A stretch of 64,000 bases of DNA from Pleomorphovibrio marinus (GTDB lineage: Bacteria > Bacteroidota > Bacteroidia > Cytophagales > Cyclobacteriaceae). Below, in pieces: positions 17,125 through 25,776 of this stretch. The stretch covers positions 496,001 through 560,000 of the forward strand of contig NZ_QCXY01000002.1 in the NCBI RefSeq assembly GCF_003347495.1, in the 5' to 3' direction. The notes beneath the pieces were generated by a model that was given only the letters and a program-made list of their open reading frames with translations, ran no database searches and was not told the origin of the DNA. Both the position numbers and the translations under genes were made by a program. Position 1 is the stretch's first letter, and each line of letters opens with the position of its first letter.

Positions 17125-17502
17125 TTATACAAGCACACTTTTATTCCTATATAAGAAAACGTAAATAACTGTACCAATAGTTCCGCCCAATGCATTGGCA
17201 AATATGTCCCACCGGTCAAAGGAGCGGTCAGGGACGTACATTTGCATGTACTCTGTAAATATAGCCAAAATTATTCCAAAAACTAAATAATTAATTAAAA
17301 TAATTTTCCAAAAAGCACTTTTTATGGGCTGGGCATTCCAAACCCTGTTCCAGAGAAATACAAGCCCAAAAAACATGCTAAAATGTATAACCTTATCATA
17401 GCCGGGGAATTTTGGCAAACTAGGTATGCCACTTCCCGGACTCAAAATGGCATATAACACCCCTGCTGTCCAAAACAATGCCGGGATAATTCGGTACTGC
17501 AT
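17125..17502 (-). CDS. VanZ family membrane protein
   Basis: 125 residues with four predicted membrane helices (about 5-22, 38-56, 66-86, 102-120). The pattern YDKVIHFSMFFGLVFLWN and FTEYMQMYVPDRSFDRWDIFANALGG matches the VanZ-like fold: conserved His in the second helix, Glu/Gln in the third and an RxxDxxAN motif before the last helix. VanZ in enterococci gives low-level teicoplanin resistance, but in Bacteroidota these small proteins are of unknown role. The start codon is three bases downstream of the gcvH stop, so the two are certainly co-transcribed. Confidence 0.85.
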   Translation of the reverse strand: MQYRIIPALFWTAGVLYAILSPGSGIPSLPKFPGYDKVIHFSMFFGLVFLWNRVWNAQPIKSAFWKIILINYLVFGIILAIFTEYMQMYVPDRSFDRWDIFANALGGTIGTVIYVFLYRNKSVLV

Positions 17503-17505
17503 GTC

Positions 17506-17886
17506 CTAGGAAACTCCCACCAATTCGCCGTAGGCCTCACTGTCCATCAAATCCCCAGGCAGTTCCCCGTTGATTTTGATTTTTATCATCCATCCTTCCC
17601 CATAGGGATCCTCATTGACCAACTCGGGAGCTTGTTCCAACTCCTCATTTAATTCGGAGACTTCTCCGGAAAGGGGCATAAAGAGATCCGAAACGGTCTT
17701 TACCGCTTCTACAGTTCCAAAAACCTCACCCGATTCCAGCTCTTCACCGAGGGTCTCCACCTCTACATATACAATATCTCCCAGCTCTTTTTGGGCAAAC
17801 TCAGTGATGCCAATAGTGGCAATATCCCCTTCAATTTTGACCCATTCGTGGTCTTTAGTGTACTTTAATTCTTTTGGAAAGTTCAT
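17506..17886 (-). CDS. gcvH: Glycine cleavage system H protein
   Basis: Lipoyl carrier of the glycine cleavage complex, shuttling the aminomethyl group between the P and T proteins. 126 residues from the start I prefer (17886, [15 protein letters not shown]); an upstream ATG at 17928 would add 14 residues absent from the family and run toward the sprA stop. The lipoylated lysine is Lys63 in [12 protein letters not shown], and [12 protein letters not shown] near residue 100 is typical. gcvP and gcvT are not here. The sprA-gcvH order is one I recognise from other Bacteroidota, though there is no known functional link between gliding and glycine cleavage. Confidence 0.95.
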   Translation of the reverse strand: MNFPKELKYTKDHEWVKIEGDIATIGITEFAQKELGDIVYVEVETLGEELESGEVFGTVEAVKTVSDLFMPLSGEVSELNEELEQAPELVNEDPYGEGWMIKIKINGELPGDLMDSEAYGELVGVS

Positions 17887-17937
17887 AAATAGTGTTGTTA
17901 GCAGCCCAAAATTAACAGCTTTGAGCATATCTTAAAA

Positions 17938-20900
17938 TTATTGGCTTAAATTAAATGTGAGTTGACCCCCAAAGGCCGTTGAACTCCTTCGGAAAGCGGT
18001 GGATACCTTCGGGTCATTGATAGTCCTGTCAAAATAGAACTGTACGTTCAGCTTTTGGTTTACCACATAACCAATACTTGGCCTTAATTGTATGTTCAGG
18101 TTTCCATTGGTGAGGGTATTTACTTCCTCAATTTTTCTTTGGATGGTCCGGGTGTCCACGATCCTGGTAGAGACCCGGACGGTAAGGTCATTACTCAGCA
18201 CCTCCTGTCTACCCTGAATTTTGAAGGGGACTTTTACACCTGCTTTAGTATATCCCAAGTCAAACCGGAAATCTTGGCTCTTTTGTTCTGTCACTTGGGC
18301 ATTGGAAAAGTTAAGGCCCATGTTTCGCTCCGTATTGTACTCAAAACTGATGTTCATCCTGTCTTTGGTGAGCAAATCCACGCCTACTAATGGGGCAAAC
18401 CTTTCGGATATGACCACTTGATTAAGCACAAAAATCGGGATATAGGCCCCGAACTCATCTGTTAGAGAGGGTTGTGGCAAATTTTGTAATGTATTGTAAA
18501 GTTCCAAACCCTGCTGATAGAGCAAGGAATTCGAAAAATTACTAACCTCATAGGAAGAGGTGTAATTGTGAGTCAGGTTTATGGAGGAGAAATAATCGCT
18601 TAAGGTGGGCAACTTAGACAAGCCTCGGTATTCTACCCTCCAATTTGGTAAGGGTATGCTGGGAAAAGGGTTGAGTGAGACATCCTGGGCGGTTTGCCCG
18701 GAATAGGCAGCCAAAAACGCGGGAACCAAGACACTTTGCCCATTGATATTAAATTCCCCGCCCGGGTTTTCAGCCTCTAGTCTTCCTTGTATCACAGACC
18801 TGTATGCCTCAAAATTCTGAAACAAGGGGCTGTTGTTCTGTGCATCGTCCCTGGCAAATGTGGTGCGAAGCACATTGTAACTTATGCCGTAGGATCCCAT
18901 CCGGCTTGGGTTTACGGATCGATAGTTTTCTGAGGTGGGGCTCTCTCGCCTAAATATTTCGTTGTAATCTCCGGACTCCCGCTTTCGGAAATCCACTACT
19001 ATCCTGAAATCTTTTATGGGTTCTATCAAAGAGGATATCTGGAGGTTTATGGCCTGGTTTTGCCGGAAGGTTTGGGTAAGCTGTGTACTTGGGGCCAACA
19101 TTCCCTGGTTGGCCAGGTCAAATCGGATATTATCGTTTTGGCTACCAAAGATAAAACCAAGGCCTGGGTTCATAAAACTCCTATCCATGCCCATAAGACC
19201 GGTATTTTCTATGTATCCTGGTAAAAAGGTGCCCTGGGTAATTTGATATCTGAAGTTGATCTCCTTCATCATCATGGCAAATTTCAGCAAACCGGCCATA
19301 AACCCCTCTGTTATCGGTTCGTCCTTTTTTTCTTCCTCTTGCCCTTGTCCTTGTCTTTGTCCACCACCCGGTGCTGGCCTACCTGGGACACTGGGGCGTT
19401 TTGGCGCGTTCAGGGCGTTTAGCCGCTTGCTTTTGTTATAAAGCCTGATGAAATCCAATTTTCCGTTTACCGACCTGTCCCTGGAGTTCTGAATCAGGTT
19501 ACCCAAGGTGTCCCTCTGACCCAAAGCACCTGTCACCCACCCGTAGCTGGCTTCATACCTGAGGTCTGCCTTGATCCAGTCCGTGAAAGGGGATTTGTCC
19601 AAAGGAACGGAATAGTTTACCACCGCCTGATGGGTATAGTTGGTGGTACGTCCCAGCCTACGGATGTTTGCTCTTAGGGAATCCAACTTTGCCTCTGTAT
19701 CCAGATCCCCCTCCGGTTCGTCCACTACGGCATTTACACTACTATTGAAATCAAAAGACAGATTTCTAGTCAAATCCCAGTTGAGACTGTAGAACCTGTT
19801 GATAAAGAAGCTTTTTTGGAAAAGTGTTTCTACCCCTTCCGTGCCCAGTTGGTCGTTTCGGTTTTGGGTGCGCATAAACCGCCTGTCCAAATCAAGCCTA
19901 GCCGACACCATAGAAGGGGAGAGGTTGAAATTCATGTCTTTAATAAGCTGGAAATGCTTTCCATCTAAAAATTCCATGTTCTTGAACGGCTCCACCTCCA
20001 GTGGGTTGGGCTGGTAGTTGTAGGCTACACTTCCCCTATAAGTTTCATGGTTGTAGCTTTCTAATTGGATATTGCTTTGACGGACGGAGCCATAGGCATA
20101 GGAAAAACTTAAATTCTCCAGATCGTATAGTCTATTGGTCTCCTTCTCTGGGTTTCGAACCTTCCTGACGTTGTTCAGGGCAAAATTGCGCCGTTTCGAT
20201 TGGTCCAACACTAAATTTCTATACGCATCCCTTTCTTCATCGGTCCTGAATTTCTGCAAAGCGGTTTCAAAGGGTACGTCGGGGTTTAGAGGGTCAAATT
20301 CCGGCCTGGTGCTGGAATTTTCCACGCTTACATACATGGGGACACTAATGTTAAGGGCTTCTGGCAGCAGTTTCTCCACATTGACATTAGCCGAAATGTC
20401 GTATTGGGTGGTGGATTCCCTGGCCCGCTCTGAAAGCCGAGTTTCAAGCCCACCAAATCCAAAGGTGTTGTGCCGGATGGAAGATGAAATTACTGCAACA
20501 TCCGCAATTTGGGCATTTAGCCGTGCATTGGCCGCCCATCCAGAGGATCGGTTAAAATCGGTCACCCTGAGCTCATTGGCCCATACGCAAACTGACTTAC
20601 TGGCACTTCCGGTACCTCCGGGATTTCTGATTCCTATCATCATCCCTTGTATAAAGCTTAGTTCCGGTCTTCCTACTACTGTGACCTTATATTGGCGGAT
20701 TTGTGCCGAATAGGCGAGGTTTTGAGGTTGTTGGTTGTTGTCCCTTTCTGCTTTGACCCCTACAATTTCGTCCAGGGCTATGTCTATTTCGTTTTCTAGG
20801 GGCCATATTTGCCTGGGATCCCTTGTGCCGGGCTGTGTAATCCTTAGTGGAACTTCCACTTCGTAGTAGTTGTCGGTGTAATCGGTACCCAACCTCAAGT

Positions 20901-23900
20901 ATGCAGTAAGCTCTCCATCCTGGGCATCTTGGCTATTGGCATGGAAAAACATCTTCAACCTGCCATATTGTACCAAATCCTCATTGACATTTTTGAAAAC
21001 CGCCCTAGAATCCCTACTCTGGAGGTTATCCACGCATAAGCGTAAGGATTGTTCGTTGAGTTCCCTTTCCACAGTGGAGGTATTGTCCCTGTCCCTGAAG
21101 AAACCTGGAGGCAACACGTAAGGGGGTTGGTTTTCGCTGCCTTGTCCATTTTCCTCGATATTTACTACTCCCACAGTAAAGTTGGAATTGTCCGGTTCAG
21201 GGATCTCAGAAAACCCTCTTTCGAACAGGGATTCCTGAAAGATCCTCCATTGACTTCCCACCAACCTGAAATTTCCCATTCTCAATACTACTGGCTGCTG
21301 GAAGTCGGTAAGATAGGTTCGGATAAAGCGAATGGATTTGAAACCGCTTATGCCACCGTAACTGGCGTCTGGCTGACGAACCGGAATCCTGAACAAATAC
21401 CAGTTCACTTCCTCTCCATTTTCCACATGGGTTACCTTATCCACAATGCTGTTTTGACCCACTTCCATGCCTTGCGGCCTTAGGTCTATCTCGTATTCAT
21501 AGTAACTCTCCAGTTCATTGATGGTGTTGTCAGCATTCAGGTCTTCGTTGTCGGGCACGTTGGAGCCGGAAGGGGTATAGGGGAGGTTGGTGTTACTGGT
21601 GATGGGGGTGTTGCCCTCCATTCCATTGAACCTCTTGTAGCGTTCTAGGATTTTGACATCATTTTGATCAAATTGTTGATCCAGGTAATATTGAAAATCA
21701 TCGGCAGCAGGGTCTGCTTCAATGGCTTGCCTTGCCTCTGGGTTTACACTGAGACGATTCAAAAACCTGTCCGCATAGAAAGCCCTCTCTTCTTCACTGC
21801 TCAACCCATTCAAACCAACATCCTGGTTTTCCCTGGCCTCAGGGGAGTTGTCAAAGGCTGGGGTAAGAAATTGTTGAGAAGTCACACGACCCCATTCATT
21901 TTCATTTACCCTACTGGGGTCTCCATCGGCAGGCAAACCGTTTTCAAAAGCATGCCTTCCGTCCCTCATGACGTCTTCAGAAATTTCCCCTAGGTTGAAG
22001 ACCAGTTTGCCCCCTGTGGTGTTGTTGTCATTGAAAATTCCGTCAAAGACCCGTCCATTCTGGCCTTGCAAAAAAGGATCCATAAGCCAGAATTCGATGT
22101 ACTCGATATTGGTTCTGTCAAAATCCACTTCCGAGGTGATGGCCCTGGTCACAGCTCCGTAGTTTTGCCGTGGATTAGGCAGAAATCCCTCCGAAGTGAG
22201 GTTGGGGTTGAAATTGTACATTCCCCTTTCATGGGGAAAATAAGCCATCTCAAAAAGTGGTTCGGGAGTTACGATGACATCCCGGATCCTCCCTTGGTAA
22301 ATCTCCTGGGGGATAACCCTTCTCACGTAATGGTTTCTTCTATCCTCCCTGGTAATATTGTTGGGGACTCCTGGCCCGGATTCCCGGTAAAACACATTGT
22401 CTATTACATACCAGGATAACCTTGCCCTTCGGTAAGCATTCCCCAGTCGGTCCTCTGATTGCTGGCTCAAATCAAACTGATTGTCATTGGTGGCCGGTGT
22501 GGCGCCTAACTTCCAGTTTTGGGGTGAAGACCCCAGATTAAAGGGAATAATCGCAGTTTCGAAATCATCTATATAGGAAGTTCCTTCCCCATCCACCTGA
22601 TTGGAAGTGCCCGGGATTAGGTGTGCAAATTCACCGCTGAACTGAATCAGTGAGTTTTCTTTCGTTTCGGTAAAGGGCAAGGCGTCAGCAAGCTTGGTCA
22701 AAAACAGGGACTCGTCAGAGTAGTTCATATCCAGTCCCCAAAGGCTGTTTCGTAAGGTTTCGTTACCGGTATTTATCCTAGAGATATTCGGCCTCTCATT
22801 GAGATAAAGGAAGGTTCCACCCAAGTTGAAATTTTCATTAAATAGATAGTCGAACCGGGTCCCGAGCATACTTCGGGTTTGAAAGGATACCAGATCAGCC
22901 TTCTCGAAACTTATGCTTATCCGTTTTCCTGATTGAAGAATTCCCTCGTTGATGATCACCACCCGGCCTATATTATAGTCCACGGTGTAATCCACCCCCT
23001 CGGTAAGTGGGATGTTTCCAGCAGTTACCAAAACGGAGCCCTCTGAAATATTCAGCCCTGGCAGCATGATTTCCGAAGCTGATCCAGCGGTAAAGCTTCC
23101 TTTAAGGAAATATTTGTTCAAACGGGTGACCAGCTCGGCATCTGCAAGCGTGGTCCTATATAGTGTATCATAGACGAATTTATCAATTAGGTTGGACTCT
23201 GAAGGCAGGAAATGGCTTTCCAGAGTGGAACCAAAAGGTTCTAACACGGGGAAAATAACCAACCCCAGTTCTGGACGTATGGTAAGACCGGGTACAAAGT
23301 CAAAATTCCCATCCGGCTGAGGGTCGTTTTGGGGGTTAAGTTTGTCCAGTTGCAACAATCTAATAAGGGGGATATCCTTTACGTTCTGGCCTTCCAGCAA
23401 GCTGGGGTTGTCCAGTCCGGTCCTATCGTCCCTGTAGATAACCTGTAGCTGAAAGTTTTCCTTTTGGATTTGGTTTGCATTGAGGTTATAGATGTTTTTC
23501 ATCATTAGGTCCCAGGTGGGCACCCGGGTATTGATGCGCTGGGGCCTGAGCATCTTTAGGAATATCACGTTGTTTTCCGGCCTGTTTTGATAATCTTCGG
23601 ATAATTCACCCACTTTATAGGATTGGCCATTGTAGGTATATTCATAGGAAACCGCAATAACCTCGTCATTTTGAAGTTTTCGCTGCAGGGAAAAATACCC
23701 AAGTTCTCGATGGAATGTGTATTCGTTGGAGCTCAGTTTCCTTGCCCCGTTTACCTGCTCGAAGTCAGTGCCTCTTTCTAACCCCAACTCATTCGATAAG
23801 GCATTAGAAGATTCCTCATAGGACCGGAAGCTGGGATTGTTTCGCAAGGAACTCCAAAGGTTGTTGGCATTATTGGAAGCAGGAGCTTGGGCATCTCCGC

Positions 23901-25161
23901 TGCCAATGTTGGTGTTGTCCGGGCGGTAAATTACTTGGCCTTCCCCCAAATCCATAAAGGCCGCAAAATTTCGCAAGGTTTCGGTGTCATTGGAGCGGTT
24001 CATAATATATACCTCCAAACGGGTAATCTGAACCCCGGATAGGACTTGAGGGAGGCCCCTCAACCAATTCTCGTAGTTGTTCCTGAAGAAGTGGCTTAGA
24101 AAAAAATGCCTGTTTTCGTCGTAATTGGAAGCCCTGATTTCAAAGGGCCTTCCTTGGTTTCCCCCTTCAATAATGATCTCGTCTCTTCTCCCCCTTTGGG
24201 TAGAGGCTACGGTGGTCATAAATAGTTTTCCGAATTGCATCTGCGTTTTGACCCCAAAAAGATTTTGTCCCCCCTGGATAAGGCTGTTTTGGACGGGCAT
24301 GTTCACGTTTCCGATCTCAATGCTCTTGATGATATCTTCCTCAAAACCTGCATATTCCACCTTAAGCTGGTTTTCAAAGTCAAAGGAGTTGTTGCTGTCA
24401 AAATTAGCCCCAATCCTTACTTTCTCCCCTAGCATTCCATTAACGCTCATTTGGATTTGTTGGTCAAAATTGAAACCTCCGTTTCTTTGTTGGCGTATAG
24501 GGATAGAAGGGTTGTCGATCCTTCTGAAGATTCCGCCGAAGTCAAGGTTTACGTTGCCTGTAGGAACGATGGTGATTTCGTTGCCGCCGAATATCCGGTC
24601 AAAGGTGGGACTCATGGTAATGGGAGGGATAAGCCCTCTGCCCCCTACGGCACTTTCTCCGTCCATTCCCCTCGAGCGGTTTCTCCAATATTCCTGACGT
24701 AGGCGCAATTCCTGCATCTTGGAATAATCATCGAAGTCTATGGTGTAACCGGGATCTTGCTGTAAGGTGTCAAACTCTTCGAGGATCTTGTACCTAAACG
24801 AGGTATCCACTTCCACTTCTATCCTTTGTTCCATAGGGGGCTCAAAGAGGAAAGGGGAAGTTCTTGGCTGAAATGGATTTTGATAGGGAAATAGCGGATT
24901 AGTGCCCAAGTCGTCCCATAACAGAAAGGAAGGTAGGGTTCTCCTCTTATTCAAGGAATCCAACCTACTAGGTAGCGTATCGGTAGGTGTAGGTAAGGTG
25001 TCTGTAGCTAGTGTGTCAGTAGGGGTTGAAGCAGGCTCCTGAAAGGCATACAATTGGAATTGGCACATAAAAAGTGACAACAACAGGCCTAAGGTTGTTG
25101 TTGAAAATTTATAGTGTACCGACTTGTTTCCCAAAAAAATATTTAACAAAGACAAGGTCAA
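17938..25161 (-). CDS. sprA: SprA, giant outer-membrane translocon of gliding/T9SS
   Basis: 2407 residues. SprA (Sov in Porphyromonas) is the outer-membrane pore of the type 9 secretion system, a 36-stranded barrel through which T9SS cargo and gliding adhesins pass. The start region has a membrane segment (about 22-42, LGLLLSLFMCQFQLYAF) acting as signal peptide, then a Pro/Thr-rich linker. Recognisable SprA segments include VNLDFGGIFRRIDNPSIPIR and QIQMSVNGMLGEKVRIGANF (about 210-260) and NISEGSVLVTAGNIPLTEGVDY (about 780-800); the C-terminus ends STAFGGQLTFNLSQ like a barrel strand. The reading frame is unbroken over 7.2 kb. It follows ruvA by 12 bases and is followed by gcvH. Other gld/por genes lie outside this window. 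Confidence 0.95.
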   Translation of the reverse strand: MTLSLLNIFLGNKSVHYKFSTTTLGLLLSLFMCQFQLYAFQEPASTPTDTLATDTLPTPTDTLPSRLDSLNKRRTLPSFLLWDDLGTNPLFPYQNPFQPRTSPFLFEPPMEQRIEVEVDTSFRYKILEEFDTLQQDPGYTIDFDDYSKMQELRLRQEYWRNRSRGMDGESAVGGRGLIPPITMSPTFDRIFGGNEITIVPTGNVNLDFGGIFRRIDNPSIPIRQQRNGGFNFDQQIQMSVNGMLGEKVRIGANFDSNNSFDFENQLKVEYAGFEEDIIKSIEIGNVNMPVQNSLIQGGQNLFGVKTQMQFGKLFMTTVASTQRGRRDEIIIEGGNQGRPFEIRASNYDENRHFFLSHFFRNNYENWLRGLPQVLSGVQITRLEVYIMNRSNDTETLRNFAAFMDLGEGQVIYRPDNTNIGSGDAQAPASNNANNLWSSLRNNPSFRSYEESSNALSNELGLERGTDFEQVNGARKLSSNEYTFHRELGYFSLQRKLQNDEVIAVSYEYTYNGQSYKVGELSEDYQNRPENNVIFLKMLRPQRINTRVPTWDLMMKNIYNLNANQIQKENFQLQVIYRDDRTGLDNPSLLEGQNVKDIPLIRLLQLDKLNPQNDPQPDGNFDFVPGLTIRPELGLVIFPVLEPFGSTLESHFLPSESNLIDKFVYDTLYRTTLADAELVTRLNKYFLKGSFTAGSASEIMLPGLNISEGSVLVTAGNIPLTEGVDYTVDYNIGRVVIINEGILQSGKRISISFEKADLVSFQTRSMLGTRFDYLFNENFNLGGTFLYLNERPNISRINTGNETLRNSLWGLDMNYSDESLFLTKLADALPFTETKENSLIQFSGEFAHLIPGTSNQVDGEGTSYIDDFETAIIPFNLGSSPQNWKLGATPATNDNQFDLSQQSEDRLGNAYRRARLSWYVIDNVFYRESGPGVPNNITREDRRNHYVRRVIPQEIYQGRIRDVIVTPEPLFEMAYFPHERGMYNFNPNLTSEGFLPNPRQNYGAVTRAITSEVDFDRTNIEYIEFWLMDPFLQGQNGRVFDGIFNDNNTTGGKLVFNLGEISEDVMRDGRHAFENGLPADGDPSRVNENEWGRVTSQQFLTPAFDNSPEARENQDVGLNGLSSEEERAFYADRFLNRLSVNPEARQAIEADPAADDFQYYLDQQFDQNDVKILERYKRFNGMEGNTPITSNTNLPYTPSGSNVPDNEDLNADNTINELESYYEYEIDLRPQGMEVGQNSIVDKVTHVENGEEVNWYLFRIPVRQPDASYGGISGFKSIRFIRTYLTDFQQPVVLRMGNFRLVGSQWRIFQESLFERGFSEIPEPDNSNFTVGVVNIEENGQGSENQPPYVLPPGFFRDRDNTSTVERELNEQSLRLCVDNLQSRDSRAVFKNVNEDLVQYGRLKMFFHANSQDAQDGELTAYLRLGTDYTDNYYEVEVPLRITQPGTRDPRQIWPLENEIDIALDEIVGVKAERDNNQQPQNLAYSAQIRQYKVTVVGRPELSFIQGMMIGIRNPGGTGSASKSVCVWANELRVTDFNRSSGWAANARLNAQIADVAVISSSIRHNTFGFGGLETRLSERARESTTQYDISANVNVEKLLPEALNISVPMYVSVENSSTRPEFDPLNPDVPFETALQKFRTDEERDAYRNLVLDQSKRRNFALNNVRKVRNPEKETNRLYDLENLSFSYAYGSVRQSNIQLESYNHETYRGSVAYNYQPNPLEVEPFKNMEFLDGKHFQLIKDMNFNLSPSMVSARLDLDRRFMRTQNRNDQLGTEGVETLFQKSFFINRFYSLNWDLTRNLSFDFNSSVNAVVDEPEGDLDTEAKLDSLRANIRRLGRTTNYTHQAVVNYSVPLDKSPFTDWIKADLRYEASYGWVTGALGQRDTLGNLIQNSRDRSVNGKLDFIRLYNKSKRLNALNAPKRPSVPGRPAPGGGQRQGQGQEEEKKDEPITEGFMAGLLKFAMMMKEINFRYQITQGTFLPGYIENTGLMGMDRSFMNPGLGFIFGSQNDNIRFDLANQGMLAPSTQLTQTFRQNQAINLQISSLIEPIKDFRIVVDFRKRESGDYNEIFRRESPTSENYRSVNPSRMGSYGISYNVLRTTFARDDAQNNSPLFQNFEAYRSVIQGRLEAENPGGEFNINGQSVLVPAFLAAYSGQTAQDVSLNPFPSIPLPNWRVEYRGLSKLPTLSDYFSSINLTHNYTSSYEVSNFSNSLLYQQGLELYNTLQNLPQPSLTDEFGAYIPIFVLNQVVISERFAPLVGVDLLTKDRMNISFEYNTERNMGLNFSNAQVTEQKSQDFRFDLGYTKAGVKVPFKIQGRQEVLSNDLTVRVSTRIVDTRTIQRKIEEVNTLTNGNLNIQLRPSIGYVVNQKLNVQFYFDRTINDPKVSTAFRRSSTAFGGQLTFNLSQ

Positions 25162-25173
25162 AGCTTCTTCCCT

Positions 25174-25773
25174 TTATGTTGATTTTAAAGATGCCTTAAT
25201 TAATTCTTCCAAAGAAATTTCATGTCCATTTTTTTTCAAAACGGAGGCGATATTTTTCTCGGCTGCCGCTTTAGGAAATCCTAAAGTAACCAAGGCTTGT
25301 AACGCTTCCTCTTTTAATTTATTGCTGCTTTGAATGAACCCGCCAGACCGAGAATCCATGATACCGTGGGTATCTCTATTTATCTTGTCCTTCATTTCCA
25401 GCACGATACGTTGGGCGGTTTTGGCACCAATGCCTTTTACTCTTTGAATGGTCTGATGGTCTCCTTGAAAGATGGCACTCTCCAGTTCCTCGGTTTGCAG
25501 GGAGGAGAGCACCATTAGGGCCGTATTTGGGCCAACCCCGGTGATGGAAATAAGCTCCAAAAAAAGTTTTTTTTCATTTTCCTTAAAAAACCCATAAAGC
25601 GTATGTGCATCCTCCTTGATATGGAGGTAGGTGTGAAGCATAATGAGCTCTTCGTCCTTAAGCTCAGAAAAGGTGTTTAGGGAAATCTTTACCAGGTATC
25701 CTACTCCCTGGATATCTATAATTACAAAGGTGGGATCTTTATGTGCTAGTTTCCCTTTGAGATAGGCAATCAT
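25174..25773 (-). CDS. ruvA: Holliday junction branch-migration protein RuvA
   Basis: 199 residues, normal for RuvA, which binds four-way DNA junctions as a tetramer and loads the RuvB motor. Domain I (OB fold, about 1-63) starts MIAYLKGKLAHKDPTFVIID. Domain II has the two helix-hairpin-helix motifs ISITGVGPNTALMVL (about 75) and VKGIGAKTAQRIVLEMKDK (about 108-126). Domain III (about 150-199) is the small RuvB-contacting bundle, KEEALQALVTLGFPKAAAEK. Located between maeB (three bases upstream) and sprA (12 bases downstream), inside the long minus-strand run. ruvB and ruvC are not here. Confidence 0.96.
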   Translation of the reverse strand: MIAYLKGKLAHKDPTFVIIDIQGVGYLVKISLNTFSELKDEELIMLHTYLHIKEDAHTLYGFFKENEKKLFLELISITGVGPNTALMVLSSLQTEELESAIFQGDHQTIQRVKGIGAKTAQRIVLEMKDKINRDTHGIMDSRSGGFIQSSNKLKEEALQALVTLGFPKAAAEKNIASVLKKNGHEISLEELIKASLKST

Positions 25774-25776
25774 AAT